Positions 1-5,449 of a stretch of DNA of 5,588 bases are shown here, one piece after another. The notes below the pieces were generated by a model. The model was not told the DNA's origin. It did not search any database and saw only the letters and a list, made by a program, of their open reading frames with translations. The stretch is taken from contig CANQSE010000149.1 in assembly GCA_947626405.1 (NCBI GenBank), positions 1-5,588 of the forward strand, written 5' to 3'. The position numbers and the translations under genes were made by a program. Source of the stretch: an uncultured Acetatifactor sp. (GTDB taxonomy: Bacteria; Bacillota; Clostridia; Lachnospirales; Lachnospiraceae). Position 1 is the first letter of the stretch. Each line of letters begins with the position of its first letter.

Positions 1-773
1 GGCTTGCGTGTGACACATGGAATACGGAATTTACGGTTCTGGACGATTACCGGGGGCTGAACGCCAATATGCACTCAGTGGAAGCTTTCCTTGCGGCGGC
101 GGATGTGATGAAGGACGAAAAGTACCGCGAGAGGGCTGGCAAGATCATTGAAAGGGTCATCGGATGGGCGTCAGAGAACCAATGGCGGATACCCGAGCAT
201 TTCACAAAGGACTGGAAGGCAGATACGGAATACAACAGAGAGCAGCCGGCGGATCCCTTCAAACCGTACGGCGCCACCCCAGGGCACGGGATCGAGTGGG
301 CCAGGCTTATTACTCAGTGGGCGCTCTCCACATACCCTCACGACAGTGATGCGGCGCTGCCACTCATAACGGCGGCGCAGGAGCTGTACTGCCGCGCGGT
401 GGAGGATGCCTGGAATGTGGATGGTGCGCCGGGCTTTGTATATACCACTGACTGGGAGGGAAGGCCGGTGATACACGACAGGATGCACTGGACGCTGGCG
501 GAGGCGATCAATACCTCTGCAGTGCTGTACCGCACTGTGAAAAAAGACAGGTATGCCAGGGATTATGCTGCATTTCTGGAGTATATGGACGGGAAGGTGT
601 TGGATCACGGGCAGGGCTCCTGGTTTCATCAGCTTGACTGCAAAAATCGTCTGATCGGCACGGTATGGCCGGGAAAATCGGATCTTTATCACGCTTTTCA
701 GGCCACGCTGATTCCCTATGTCAGGACGGATCTGTCAGTTGCCGTGGCGGCAGCCCGAAGTTTCAAGCGTTGA
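1..773 (+). CDS. AGE-family epimerase/isomerase (YihS-like), 5'-truncated by window edge
   Basis: This is a cytosolic sugar isomerase of the N-acylglucosamine 2-epimerase superfamily. The members it resembles interconvert mannose/fructose or sulfoquinovose/sulfofructose through an alpha/alpha-barrel active site. The frame is open from base 3, so the ATG at 69 is internal: the codons before it read YRGLNAN, which joins MH to give the family's NANMH motif. Three expected active-site histidine segments are present: NANMH (His codon 72-74), HGIEW (His 285-287, Glu 294-296) and DLYH (His 690-692). The stretch DWEGRPVIHDRMHW near 450-492 is also characteristic. About 257 residues are visible, against roughly 390-415 in the family, so the N-terminal third lies outside the window. 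The stop is TGA at 771-773. Codon use is GC-richer than in the kinase downstream. The family is secure, but the substrate (mannose, sulfoquinovose, another sugar or a disaccharide) cannot be decided from this fragment. The sugar transporters or kinases expected nearby would lie to the left. Confidence 0.93.
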   Translation, partial: LACDTWNTEFTVLDDYRGLNANMHSVEAFLAAADVMKDEKYRERAGKIIERVIGWASENQWRIPEHFTKDWKADTEYNREQPADPFKPYGATPGHGIEWARLITQWALSTYPHDSDAALPLITAAQELYCRAVEDAWNVDGAPGFVYTTDWEGRPVIHDRMHWTLAEAINTSAVLYRTVKKDRYARDYAAFLEYMDGKVLDHGQGSWFHQLDCKNRLIGTVWPGKSDLYHAFQATLIPYVRTDLSVAVAAARSFKR

Positions 774-825
774 GCGGTGTATTTATGTGATGAGCAGACT
801 GCTTCTGAATACGGAATGGATATTT

Positions 826-853
826 TTAACCGTGTGCAATTCGAAACGGTTAA
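826..853. repeat. 8-bp inverted repeat downstream of the isomerase
   Basis: TTAACCGT (826-833) and ACGGTTAA (846-853) are exact reverse complements around a 12-base centre that itself contains TTCGAA. The element lies 53 bases after the isomerase stop and immediately upstream of the promoter at 859-887. It could be a protein-binding operator or a weak hairpin. It has no T-run, so an intrinsic terminator is unlikely. Confidence 0.6.
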
Positions 854-854
854 G

Positions 855-866
855 ATTGTCGACAAT
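855..866. promoter_or_regulatory. 12-bp perfect palindrome overlapping a -35 box
   Basis: ATTGTC (855-860) is followed directly by its reverse complement GACAAT (861-866). The palindrome covers the -35 hexamer TCGACA (859-864) of the promoter that follows, so a dimeric repressor bound here would block RNA polymerase. Calling it an operator is inference from symmetry and position; no regulator gene is in the window. Confidence 0.45.
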
Positions 867-887
867 ATATTGATCTTATGGTATAAT
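859..887 (+). promoter_or_regulatory. Sigma-A promoter with extended -10
   Basis: The -35 is TCGACA (859-864, five of six consensus bases), the spacer is 17 bases, and the -10 is a perfect TATAAT (882-887) preceded by TGG, which makes an extended -10. The expected start is near 893-895, inside the hairpin at 889-906. It points towards the dGTPase-like remnant and the P-loop kinase. The -10 belongs to a repeated module (second copy at 1017-1022), while the -35 is unique sequence to the left of it. Confidence 0.72.
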
Positions 888-888
888 G

Positions 889-906
889 ATTCTGCTGGCG
901 CAGAAT
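889..906 (+). repeat. Perfect 7-bp hairpin, repeat copy 1
   Basis: ATTCTGC (889-895), loop TGGC, GCAGAAT (900-906). It lies just after the -10 at 882-887, so it would form at the extreme 5' end of a transcript from that promoter. An identical hairpin is at 1024-1041. Confidence 0.65.
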
Positions 907-907
907 T

Positions 908-928
908 TCTGCCGATTTCATCGGCAGA
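908..928 (+). repeat. Perfect 9-bp hairpin with 3-base loop
   Basis: TCTGCCGAT (908-916), loop TTC, ATCGGCAGA (920-928). This is the strongest stem in the intergenic block and follows the first hairpin after one base. It is not followed by a T-run, so it does not look like a standard intrinsic terminator. A weaker stem, GACGC/GCGTC (927-931/939-943), abuts it. Confidence 0.65.
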
Positions 929-980
929 CGCCGCTTGCGCGTCGCATTATACCAGGCAAACCACCGCTTGAAAAGTAAAT

Positions 981-994
981 GCCGCTTACGCGGC
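981..994 (+). repeat. 5-bp GC hairpin inside the repeat element
   Basis: GCCGC (981-985), loop TTAC, GCGGC (990-994). It lies in the unit that also matches 931-945. A TTCCTTTT run follows but is interrupted by C residues, so terminator function is doubtful. Confidence 0.4.
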
Positions 995-1023
995 GCTTCC
1001 TTTTCTGCGCTTGTGGTATAATG

Positions 1024-1041
1024 ATTCTGCTGGCGCAGAAT
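1024..1041 (+). repeat. Perfect 7-bp hairpin, repeat copy 2
   Basis: This is the second, identical copy of the hairpin at 889-906. It is preceded by TGTGGTATAAT (extended -10 at 1017-1022), but the position 17 bases upstream (994-999, CGCTTC) is a poor -35, so promoter activity of this copy alone is uncertain. The dGTPase-like coding remnant starts at its right edge. Confidence 0.65.
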
Positions 1042-1149
1042 GAGACTGTTAGTGTTAAGCAGTTGGGATTGAATATCGAATTGACGAAATCTATAGCTAA
1101 TGGTCGCGACATTGGTCATGCACCATTTGGACATTATGGGGAATTGCAT
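1036..1149 (+). pseudogene. dGTPase-type HD phosphohydrolase remnant
   Basis: This frame has no start codon of its own. It reads QLGLNIELTKSIANG followed by GRDIGHAPFGHYGE before a TAA at 1150-1152. The second segment matches the highly conserved HD-domain core of deoxyguanosine triphosphate triphosphohydrolases (family pattern GHDxGHxPFGHxGE). The first His of that core is Arg here (codon 1108-1110, CGC), so a metal ligand of the HD pair is lost. One base of frame change at the stop restores LNDIIKE (1149-1169), the sort of sequence that follows in intact family members. A third frame from 1178 reads NRNQTGAEHL, a weak candidate for the next family block, and stops at about 1264. The left end coincides with the repeat element. 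Intact enzymes are over 300 residues, so this is a decayed internal piece. The family call is firm for the core and tentative beyond it. Confidence 0.68.
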
Positions 1150-1235
1150 TAAATGATATTATAAAAGAGCGTTTGTTGCAAACCGCAATCAAACTGGAGC
1201 AGAACATTTAAGCTTTATATTTGGAAGATGGAAAT

Positions 1236-1775
1236 ATGGAAAAAATAGTAATCATTATAAATGGTAATGGCGGTGTTGGAAAAGATACCCTATGTGATTT
1301 AGCGGCCAAACAATTTAGGGTTCACACTGTTTCGTCAATTACACCTATCAAAGAGGTTGCGCAAAAATATGGTGGCTGGAATGGCGAAAAAGACAATAAA
1401 TCCCGTAGATTTTTAGCCGACTTAAAAGAAATATTTGTTGAATACAATGATTTGCCTTTTCAATACTTGTGCAAAGAGTATAGTCAGTTTATGAAAAGTA
1501 AAGATCAGATTTTATTTGCTCATATTCGGGAAGGTTCGGAGATCGATAAGTTCAAAAAGCATGTTTCAGGAGCATGTTATACTCTTTTGGTTACCAGAAA
1601 TTTGAATGAAAATGTTCGCTGGGGAAATATGTCAGATGATAATGTCAAAATGTATAAATATGATTTGATTTACGAAAATGATAAATCTCTCAAAGAATCA
1701 GGAAGGGATTTTTGTGAATTTCTGGCAAAGAATATACAGGAAAAGTTGTACAGGAAACGGTTGCACATCTGCTGA
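1236..1775 (+). CDS. Small P-loop kinase, (deoxy)nucleoside monophosphate kinase-like
   Basis: The product is 179 residues from the ATG at 1236; the in-frame TTG at 1221 would add five. I prefer the ATG because GGAAG (1223-1227) sits 8 bases upstream and the sequence then opens directly with a P-loop strand. EKIVIIINGNGGVGKDT is a Walker A motif at residues 10-18 (GNGGVGKDT), and the GKDT ending is typical of nucleotide and other small-molecule kinases. Around residues 86-97, ILFAHIREGSEI resembles the core strand and Arg-bearing loop of such kinases, followed by a TLLVTRN strand near 111-117 and a closing NDKSLKES segment near 151-158. I infer that it phosphorylates a small phosphorylated substrate, probably a nucleotide, in the cytosol; the acceptor is unknown. 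The gene is AT-rich compared with the isomerase and ATPase genes, consistent with transfer. It lies between a dGTPase-like remnant and a broken phosphatase, and is the only intact gene of that trio. No close promoter was seen, and transcription may come from 859-887. Confidence 0.75.
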   Translation: MEKIVIIINGNGGVGKDTLCDLAAKQFRVHTVSSITPIKEVAQKYGGWNGEKDNKSRRFLADLKEIFVEYNDLPFQYLCKEYSQFMKSKDQILFAHIREGSEIDKFKKHVSGACYTLLVTRNLNENVRWGNMSDDNVKMYKYDLIYENDKSLKESGRDFCEFLAKNIQEKLYRKRLHIC

Positions 1776-1867
1776 TTTTTGTAGTGTCCACTGTCTCCAA
1801 ACAGGGCAGAAGTATACAGAAGTTTCGACTAAAAAAAGCCCGGCCGTAAAAAGAGGGGGAAGACACA

Positions 1868-2247
1868 ATGGTTTTATTGTTAATCAGGCATGGAGAGTCG
1901 GAAGCGGATCTGCTGGATGTGCATGAGGGAAGGGCGGATTTTGAACTGACAGACAGAGGGCATATACAGGCGCAGGCAATGGCTGATTTTGTGAAGCAGG
2001 AGTATAAGGTTACAAAAATATTTGCCAGCACATTAAAGCGGCGGCTCAGACAGCGCGGCATTTGTCTGATGCGATAGGCATAAAAGTAAACTACGAAGAA
2101 GACCTGATGGAGTTTAATAATGGCCTGCTTGCGGGAATGTCAAGGGAAGAAGCCGCGATAAAATATCCGATAATCCGCTCCGTGCAGGGGATGGTTAAGG
2201 CGCTCAACGGATATCTTTTTTGGAATAGCGGATGTATGCAGTCGTGA
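1868..2247 (+). pseudogene. Histidine phosphatase (phosphoglycerate mutase-like), frameshifted and 3'-truncated
   Basis: A good Shine-Dalgarno (AGAGGGGGA, 1852-1860) precedes the ATG at 1868. The protein begins MVLLLIRHGESEAD, with the catalytic phosphohistidine in the RHGE motif (His codon 1889-1891), and continues through the family's LTDRG segment to IFASTLKR. There the frame breaks: reading on gives RLRQRG, but shifting by one base at about 2039-2041 restores AAQTARHLSDAIG, exactly the expected continuation of the S-x-L-x-R-A-x-x-T-A motif. This indicates a single-base deletion. The second part runs LMEFNNGLLAGMSREEAA and loses family resemblance after about 2165, ending at a TGA at 2245-2247. 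The C-terminal half, including the second catalytic His region, is absent. The 3' end runs head-on into the exporter permease, whose stop is at 2204, so the true break is probably within 2165-2204. The gene cannot make a working enzyme as read, unless the deletion is a sequencing error, and even then it would be truncated. Confidence 0.85.
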
Positions 2248-2989
2248 TGCCTGCGCATGCAAACAACATTCCAATCATGATAAGTCCTATGTCCAGCTTC
2301 CCGTTTGATATGATGTCGGCGCCTTCGCAATATGCAAAAGGAGTAATATATTTCAGGGATTCTGCCTGTTGCGACATATTTGACACCAGATTAATAAAAT
2401 ACATCATGGCGGCAAGTCCTATGCCGATCCCTGTGCTGCTTCGGTAGAGAAACGAGGAGATGCCAAAACAAATACAGGCAAGCTCAAGCTGGAGAAGATA
2501 GTATGCGCCGTGCATCATTAAAATTTCCTTCCATGGAACATCTTCCCCAATTATCCCGATAGACAGCACCGACAAAACTAAAATGATAAGGTTCATTGCC
2601 GTGATCTGCGTAAGAACCGCTGCCAGCTTTTCGGTGATAACACGAATCCTTGAAACGGGGTGCGTAAGCAAAAATTCCGCTGTTTTGCCTTTTTCCTCTT
2701 TTGAAAGGCTGGAAGTGCCGATCAGCGAGGCGAAAAATGCGCCGCCAAGTCCGAGAATATTTCCACATTCGATGGAATAGAAGCCGATCAGAGTTCCAAA
2801 GTTCAGGCGATCCATTCCAAATGCGGCTGTAAAGCTGCCCATGGATGAAAACATATCGCCCATAGTCTCCATTTCGTCTTTCATTTCAGGGAACAGAAAT
2901 ATGCAGATGACAAGCAGGAAGGCTATGGAGACCGTCCATACCGCAAAGCCGATTCTGCCCTGTCTGAGCTCGTGTCGAAAAACGATCAT
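2204..2989 (-). CDS. ABC-2 type exporter permease
   Basis: This is a 261-residue integral membrane protein with six predicted hydrophobic helices, at about residues 14-34, 71-94, 124-147, 162-181, 185-204 and 232-252. Between helices 2 and 3 the cytosolic stretch KEEKGKTAEFLLTHPVSR (98-114) is the hallmark of this permease family, where it contacts the ATPase. Length and topology match a complete ABC-2 permease, ending in the usual basic tail (RYSKKDIR). The start ATG (2987-2989) overlaps the ATPase stop in an ATGA arrangement, and GAGG just upstream lies inside the ATPase gene, so the two are translationally coupled. It presumably pairs with that ATPase as an exporter, perhaps of a lipid-like or antimicrobial compound. 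The substrate is not visible in the sequence. Its 3' end meets the broken phosphatase convergently; I saw no clear hairpin-plus-U terminator there. Confidence 0.9.
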   Translation of the reverse strand: MIVFRHELRQGRIGFAVWTVSIAFLLVICIFLFPEMKDEMETMGDMFSSMGSFTAAFGMDRLNFGTLIGFYSIECGNILGLGGAFFASLIGTSSLSKEEKGKTAEFLLTHPVSRIRVITEKLAAVLTQITAMNLIILVLSVLSIGIIGEDVPWKEILMMHGAYYLLQLELACICFGISSFLYRSSTGIGIGLAAMMYFINLVSNMSQQAESLKYITPFAYCEGADIISNGKLDIGLIMIGMLFACAGITTAYIRYSKKDIR

Positions 2990-3867
2990 TCCTCAGCGCC
3001 TCCTTTTTCGTAGTAATGCAGAAATATTTCCTCCAAATCCGGATCGGTGATGGAGATATCCTGAATATCTCCCGTCGCAGCAGTGCGCAGCAGACTTTGA
3101 ACATTTCCGCTATAAAGAAAATCCATATTTCCCTGTGATATATGCAGATCTATGACGCCGGAGAGTGCGCTGCAATCCATAGTTCCGCGAACGCTTACCC
3201 GTTTTGTGCCGGTACGTGAAAGTTCCGCCACGCTGCCGGAAGCTATAATCTCACCTTCTCTGATAATGGCGGCATTGACACAGTTGTGCTGTATTTCTGA
3301 GAGGATGTGGCTGGACAAAAATATAGTCGTTCCGGTCTTATTGCGTTCCCGCAGGATTTCAAAAAATTCCCTTTGCATCAAAGGGTCAAGTCCGCCGGTG
3401 GGTTCGTCAAGAATGAGGAGCTCAGGTTTATGCTGTAAAGCACAAACAATGGCGGTCTTCTTTCGATTGCCGAAAGAGAGCTCATCTGTTCTGCGTCCCG
3501 TGTCAAGCTGTAAACGCTCGCACAGACGGTTTGCTTCCTCCCTGCAATCCTGCCTGTGCAGGTCGGCAGAAAGCTTAAGCGCATCCCGCACGTACATTCC
3601 GGGATAAAAAGCAGTTTCCGACGGCAAATATCCTATCCGTTCCAGAATAGCTTCCTTTTCTTTTGCAATATCCAGACCAAATATTTTTGCATTGCCGCTG
3701 TTTGCCTTAATCAATCCTAAAAGTGTGCGGATTGTAGTGGATTTTCCGGCACCGTTGGGACCGATGAATCCAAAGAAATCGCCTTGTTGGACGCTCAGAT
3801 CGATATGTTCAATGCCTCGTGTTTTACCGTAATATTTTGTCAGACCGTATGTCCTGATTGCTTCCAT
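2986..3867 (-). CDS. ABC exporter ATP-binding subunit
   Basis: This is a cytosolic ATPase partner of the ABC-2 permease. Numbered from the ATG at 3867 (293 residues), it has Walker A GPNGAGKS (36-43), a signature LSFGNRKK (130-137), Walker B LLILDEPTGGLD (150-161) and an H-loop histidine in SSHIL (187). The signature departs from LSGGQ, and the Q-loop position reads GYLPSE; both variants are common in this clostridial exporter subfamily, so they need not mean inactivity. An ATG at 3900 would add eleven residues. I reject it as the main start because the sequence before it is A/T only with no Shine-Dalgarno, and the promoter at 3921-3948 would leave it a leader of about 14 bases. The 3867 start has AAAGAG and AGGG upstream and gives the usual family N-terminus (MEAIRTYGLTKYYGK). 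The C-terminal 80 residues form the family's accessory domain. The gene leads an operon driven by a perfect-consensus promoter and is divergent from the AAA/DUF234 gene. Confidence 0.92.
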   Translation of the reverse strand: MEAIRTYGLTKYYGKTRGIEHIDLSVQQGDFFGFIGPNGAGKSTTIRTLLGLIKANSGNAKIFGLDIAKEKEAILERIGYLPSETAFYPGMYVRDALKLSADLHRQDCREEANRLCERLQLDTGRRTDELSFGNRKKTAIVCALQHKPELLILDEPTGGLDPLMQREFFEILRERNKTGTTIFLSSHILSEIQHNCVNAAIIREGEIIASGSVAELSRTGTKRVSVRGTMDCSALSGVIDLHISQGNMDFLYSGNVQSLLRTAATGDIQDISITDPDLEEIFLHYYEKGGAEE

Positions 3868-3901
3868 ATTCCCTGCTCTTTCCACAGATATACTTTTCAT
3901 G

Positions 3902-3935
3902 AATTATATATTTATTGTAAATTATATATTTATTG
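3902..3935. repeat. Tandem 16-bp AT-rich direct repeat in the exporter promoter
   Basis: Bases 3902-3917 recur exactly at 3920-3935, an 18-base period. Both copies contain ATTATA, which reads TATAAT on the minus strand. The promoter-distal copy supplies the -10 of the exporter promoter; the other lies in the start region of its transcript. It could be a duplicated -10 or a binding site for a regulator on the same face of the helix. Confidence 0.75.
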
Positions 3936-3948
3936 ACCGAATTGTCAA
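3921..3948 (-). promoter_or_regulatory. Perfect-consensus sigma-A promoter of the ABC exporter operon
   Basis: On the minus strand the -35 is TTGACA (3943-3948) and the -10 is TATAAT (3921-3926), with a 16-base spacer. Both hexamers match consensus exactly. Transcription should start near 3914, giving a leader of about 47 bases to the ATG at 3867. The -35 is part of the 22-base tandem repeat at 3941-3984, so regulator binding would compete with polymerase. Confidence 0.85.
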
Positions 3949-3984
3949 GCAGTCAGGCATGAATTGTCAAGCGGTCAAACATGA
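3941..3984. promoter_or_regulatory. Two tandem 22-bp repeats, candidate operator
   Basis: Bases 3941-3962 and 3963-3984 match at 19 of 22 positions. Each starts ATTGTCAAGC and ends CATGA, with the core GTCARRCATGA at 3952-3962 and 3974-3984. A 22-base period is about two helix turns, so two protein dimers would lie on one face. The left unit contains the exporter -35. Position and periodicity support an operator; the cognate regulator is unknown. Confidence 0.65.
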
Positions 3985-4004
3985 TTTGCCGAATCATACT
4001 TGAC
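3974..4004. promoter_or_regulatory. 31-bp imperfect palindrome, candidate operator
   Basis: GTCAAACATGATT (3974-3986) and AATCATACTTGAC (3992-4004) are inverted copies agreeing at 11 of 13 positions around TGCCG. The right arm is a third occurrence of the core motif found in the tandem repeats, in the opposite direction. Its right end overlaps the -35 (TTGACT, 4000-4005) of the promoter for the AAA/DUF234 gene, so one protein could control both divergent promoters. Confidence 0.6.
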
Positions 4005-4028
4005 TAATTTGTTTTCCCGCGCTATACT
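4000..4028 (+). promoter_or_regulatory. Sigma-A promoter of the AAA/DUF234 ATPase gene
   Basis: The -35 is TTGACT (4000-4005) and the -10 is TATACT (4023-4028), with a 17-base spacer; each hexamer matches five of six consensus bases. The expected start near 4035 leaves a short leader carrying the Shine-Dalgarno AGAGGGGAGG (4041-4050). It is divergent from the exporter promoter, the two -35 boxes being 51 bases apart. Confidence 0.82.
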
Positions 4029-4057
4029 ATATATATCCTAAGAGGGGAGGTATTGCG

Positions 4058-5449
4058 GTGTTTATCGGCAGAAAGCGTGAACTTGAGACTCTGAACAGAC
4101 TGTATTTCTCCAATAAATTTGAATTTATGGTAATATACGGACGGCGGCGTGTGGGAAAAACGGCGCTGATTAATCAATTTATCCGGGAAAAAAATGCTGT
4201 TTATTTTATGGGAGTGGAGAGTAACGCCAGACAAAATCTCGAAAATTTCAGCAGGAGCATTTTGGAAAATTGCACCGGCATTGAGACGGACAGTTCCTTC
4301 CACTCGTTTCAGGCGGCCCTGGAGTATGTGTTCAAGCTGTCCGTACAGGAGCGGCTCATCCTTGCCATCGATGAGTATCCCTATGTCGCCCGGGCGGAAA
4401 AAAGCCTTGCCTCCACGCTTCAGTTTCTTATTGATAAGTACAAGGACAACTCAAAGCTTATGCTGATCCTCTGCGGTTCGTCCATGTCCTATATGGAGGA
4501 TCATGTCCTTGCCTATAAAGCGCCGCTTTACGGCAGGCGGACGGCACAGATGAAGATCGTCCCCTTTGATTTTGATGAAGCCTGCTGGTATTTCAAAAAT
4601 TTCTCCGATGAGGACAAGGCGCTGCTCTACGGGATTGTCGGCGGAACGCCCCAGTATCTGCTGCAGATAAACGACAGGATGAGCGTGGAGGACAATATCA
4701 AAAATACGTTTCTGAATCCTGCTTCTGCGTTGTTTGAGGAGCCGGAAAACCTGCTGAAGCAAGAGATGCGGGAGCCTGCGCTCTATAACGCCATCATCAC
4801 GGCAATTGCCACCGGCTCCACCAGGATGTCGGAGATTTCCGGCAAGGTCGGCGAAGGTACAAATGTGTGCTCCACTTATGTGAAAAACCTTTTGTCACTT
4901 GGCATTATACGGAAAGAGACGCCCTACGGAGAAAAGGCATCCCGAAAAGCAATTTATGTTATTGAGGACAACCTGTTCCGCTTCTGGTACCGTTTTGTGC
5001 CGGATAACAATTCCATTATTGCCCGCGGCGCCGCTGACCTTGCCTATCGGCGCATTGAGCCGTTTTTGCCTGACTATATGGGAAAGGTGTTTGAGGAAAT
5101 CTGCAGGCAGTATCTCTGGAAGCTGCTGCTGTCCGGGAAATGCCAGGTACAGTTTTCCTCCCTCGGTCGCTGGTGGGGCAGTGACCCGAAGGAAAAGCGG
5201 CAGGCAGAGATTGACATCATTGCCGAGCAGGACAAGGACACTGCCCTTTTCGGCGAGTGCAAATGGACTAACGAAAAGATCGACCTCGGCGTGCTGGAAA
5301 CGCTGCTCAAGCGTAGCGAGCTTTTCCGGTATGAGCACAGGTATTTTTACCTTTTTGCTAAATCCGGTTTTACCAAAGGATGCGTAGACAGGGCGAAGGA
5401 GATGGGGAATGTTACGCTGGTGAGATATGAGGAGATGCTTAAGGATTAA
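4058..5449 (+). CDS. AAA-type ATPase with C-terminal DUF234 nuclease-like domain
   Basis: The 463-residue protein starts at a GTG (4058) placed 7 bases after an excellent Shine-Dalgarno (4041-4050). It belongs to the archaeal-type ATPase family common in archaea and clostridia. It opens FIGRKRELETL, a family signature, followed by Walker A GRRRVGKT (28-35) and Walker B LILAIDEYPY (100-109, with Asp105 and Glu106). A winged-helix-like segment spans about 240-305 (SEISGKV...YVKNLLSLGIIRKE). The C-terminal DUF234 part has the FEEICRQYL stretch and then EIDII (Glu384, Asp386) and GECKW (Glu400, Lys402). That spacing resembles a PD-(D/E)xK nuclease core and suggests DNA binding or cleavage. Length is that of the full family, so the gene is probably intact. 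The biological role of the family is poorly known. Its divergent placement from the exporter and shared operator-like repeats suggest co-regulation. Alternatives such as a defence or mobile-element-linked ATPase cannot be excluded. Confidence 0.92.
   Translation: MFIGRKRELETLNRLYFSNKFEFMVIYGRRRVGKTALINQFIREKNAVYFMGVESNARQNLENFSRSILENCTGIETDSSFHSFQAALEYVFKLSVQERLILAIDEYPYVARAEKSLASTLQFLIDKYKDNSKLMLILCGSSMSYMEDHVLAYKAPLYGRRTAQMKIVPFDFDEACWYFKNFSDEDKALLYGIVGGTPQYLLQINDRMSVEDNIKNTFLNPASALFEEPENLLKQEMREPALYNAIITAIATGSTRMSEISGKVGEGTNVCSTYVKNLLSLGIIRKETPYGEKASRKAIYVIEDNLFRFWYRFVPDNNSIIARGAADLAYRRIEPFLPDYMGKVFEEICRQYLWKLLLSGKCQVQFSSLGRWWGSDPKEKRQAEIDIIAEQDKDTALFGECKWTNEKIDLGVLETLLKRSELFRYEHRYFYLFAKSGFTKGCVDRAKEMGNVTLVRYEEMLKD

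Larger units (their letters stand above)
875..1041. repeat. Hairpin-rich intergenic repeat element with 32-bp direct repeats
   Basis: Bases 875-906 recur at 1010-1041 with one mismatch (878 A, 1013 G), a 135-base period. Each copy holds TGGTATAATG followed by a perfect 7-bp stem (ATTCTGC/GCAGAAT) with a TGGC loop. Between the copies lies an exact inverted copy of the 10-base end, CATTATACCA (945-954). A second, looser direct repeat pairs 931-945 with 982-996 (13 of 15 bases). Three further hairpins sit inside (908-928, 927-943, 981-994). Terminal inversion plus nested hairpins suggests a MITE- or REP-like dispersed element, perhaps two copies or one copy with a duplicated end. No transposase is encoded and no target-site duplication is obvious. 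Open frames across this block are low-complexity by-products of the repeats. Confidence 0.7.

Noticed and set aside
171..692. Long reverse frame opposite the isomerase
   Set aside because: The forward frame has clear AGE-family motifs; the reverse frame is a GC-rich shadow without domains.
908..928. Intrinsic terminator for the isomerase
   Set aside because: The stem is strong but no T-run follows, and it lies downstream of a forward promoter rather than close to the stop codon.
777..971. Forward open frame of 64 codons after the isomerase
   Set aside because: It runs through the palindromes, promoter and repeat, has no recognisable domain and no convincing ribosome site.
875..1041. CRISPR-like array
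   Set aside because: There are only two direct copies with a 103-base gap that itself contains related hairpins, and no cas genes.
850..1149. Reverse open frames of 99 and 64 codons across the repeat block
   Set aside because: Their sequence is made of translated repeat units (LRQQNHYT recurs) and antisense of the dGTPase-like remnant, so they are by-products of the repeat.
1826..1850. Terminator-like GCCCGGCC segment before the phosphatase
   Set aside because: The A-run comes before the GC block and no T-run follows on the forward strand, so it does not form a standard terminator.
3865..3900. ATG at 3900 as the exporter ATPase start
   Set aside because: It has no Shine-Dalgarno and would leave a very short leader from the consensus promoter; the internal ATG at 3867 gives the usual family N-terminus.
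4895..5338. Reverse and forward alternative frames inside the AAA/DUF234 gene
   Set aside because: They overlap a full-length gene with conserved motifs and show no motifs of their own.
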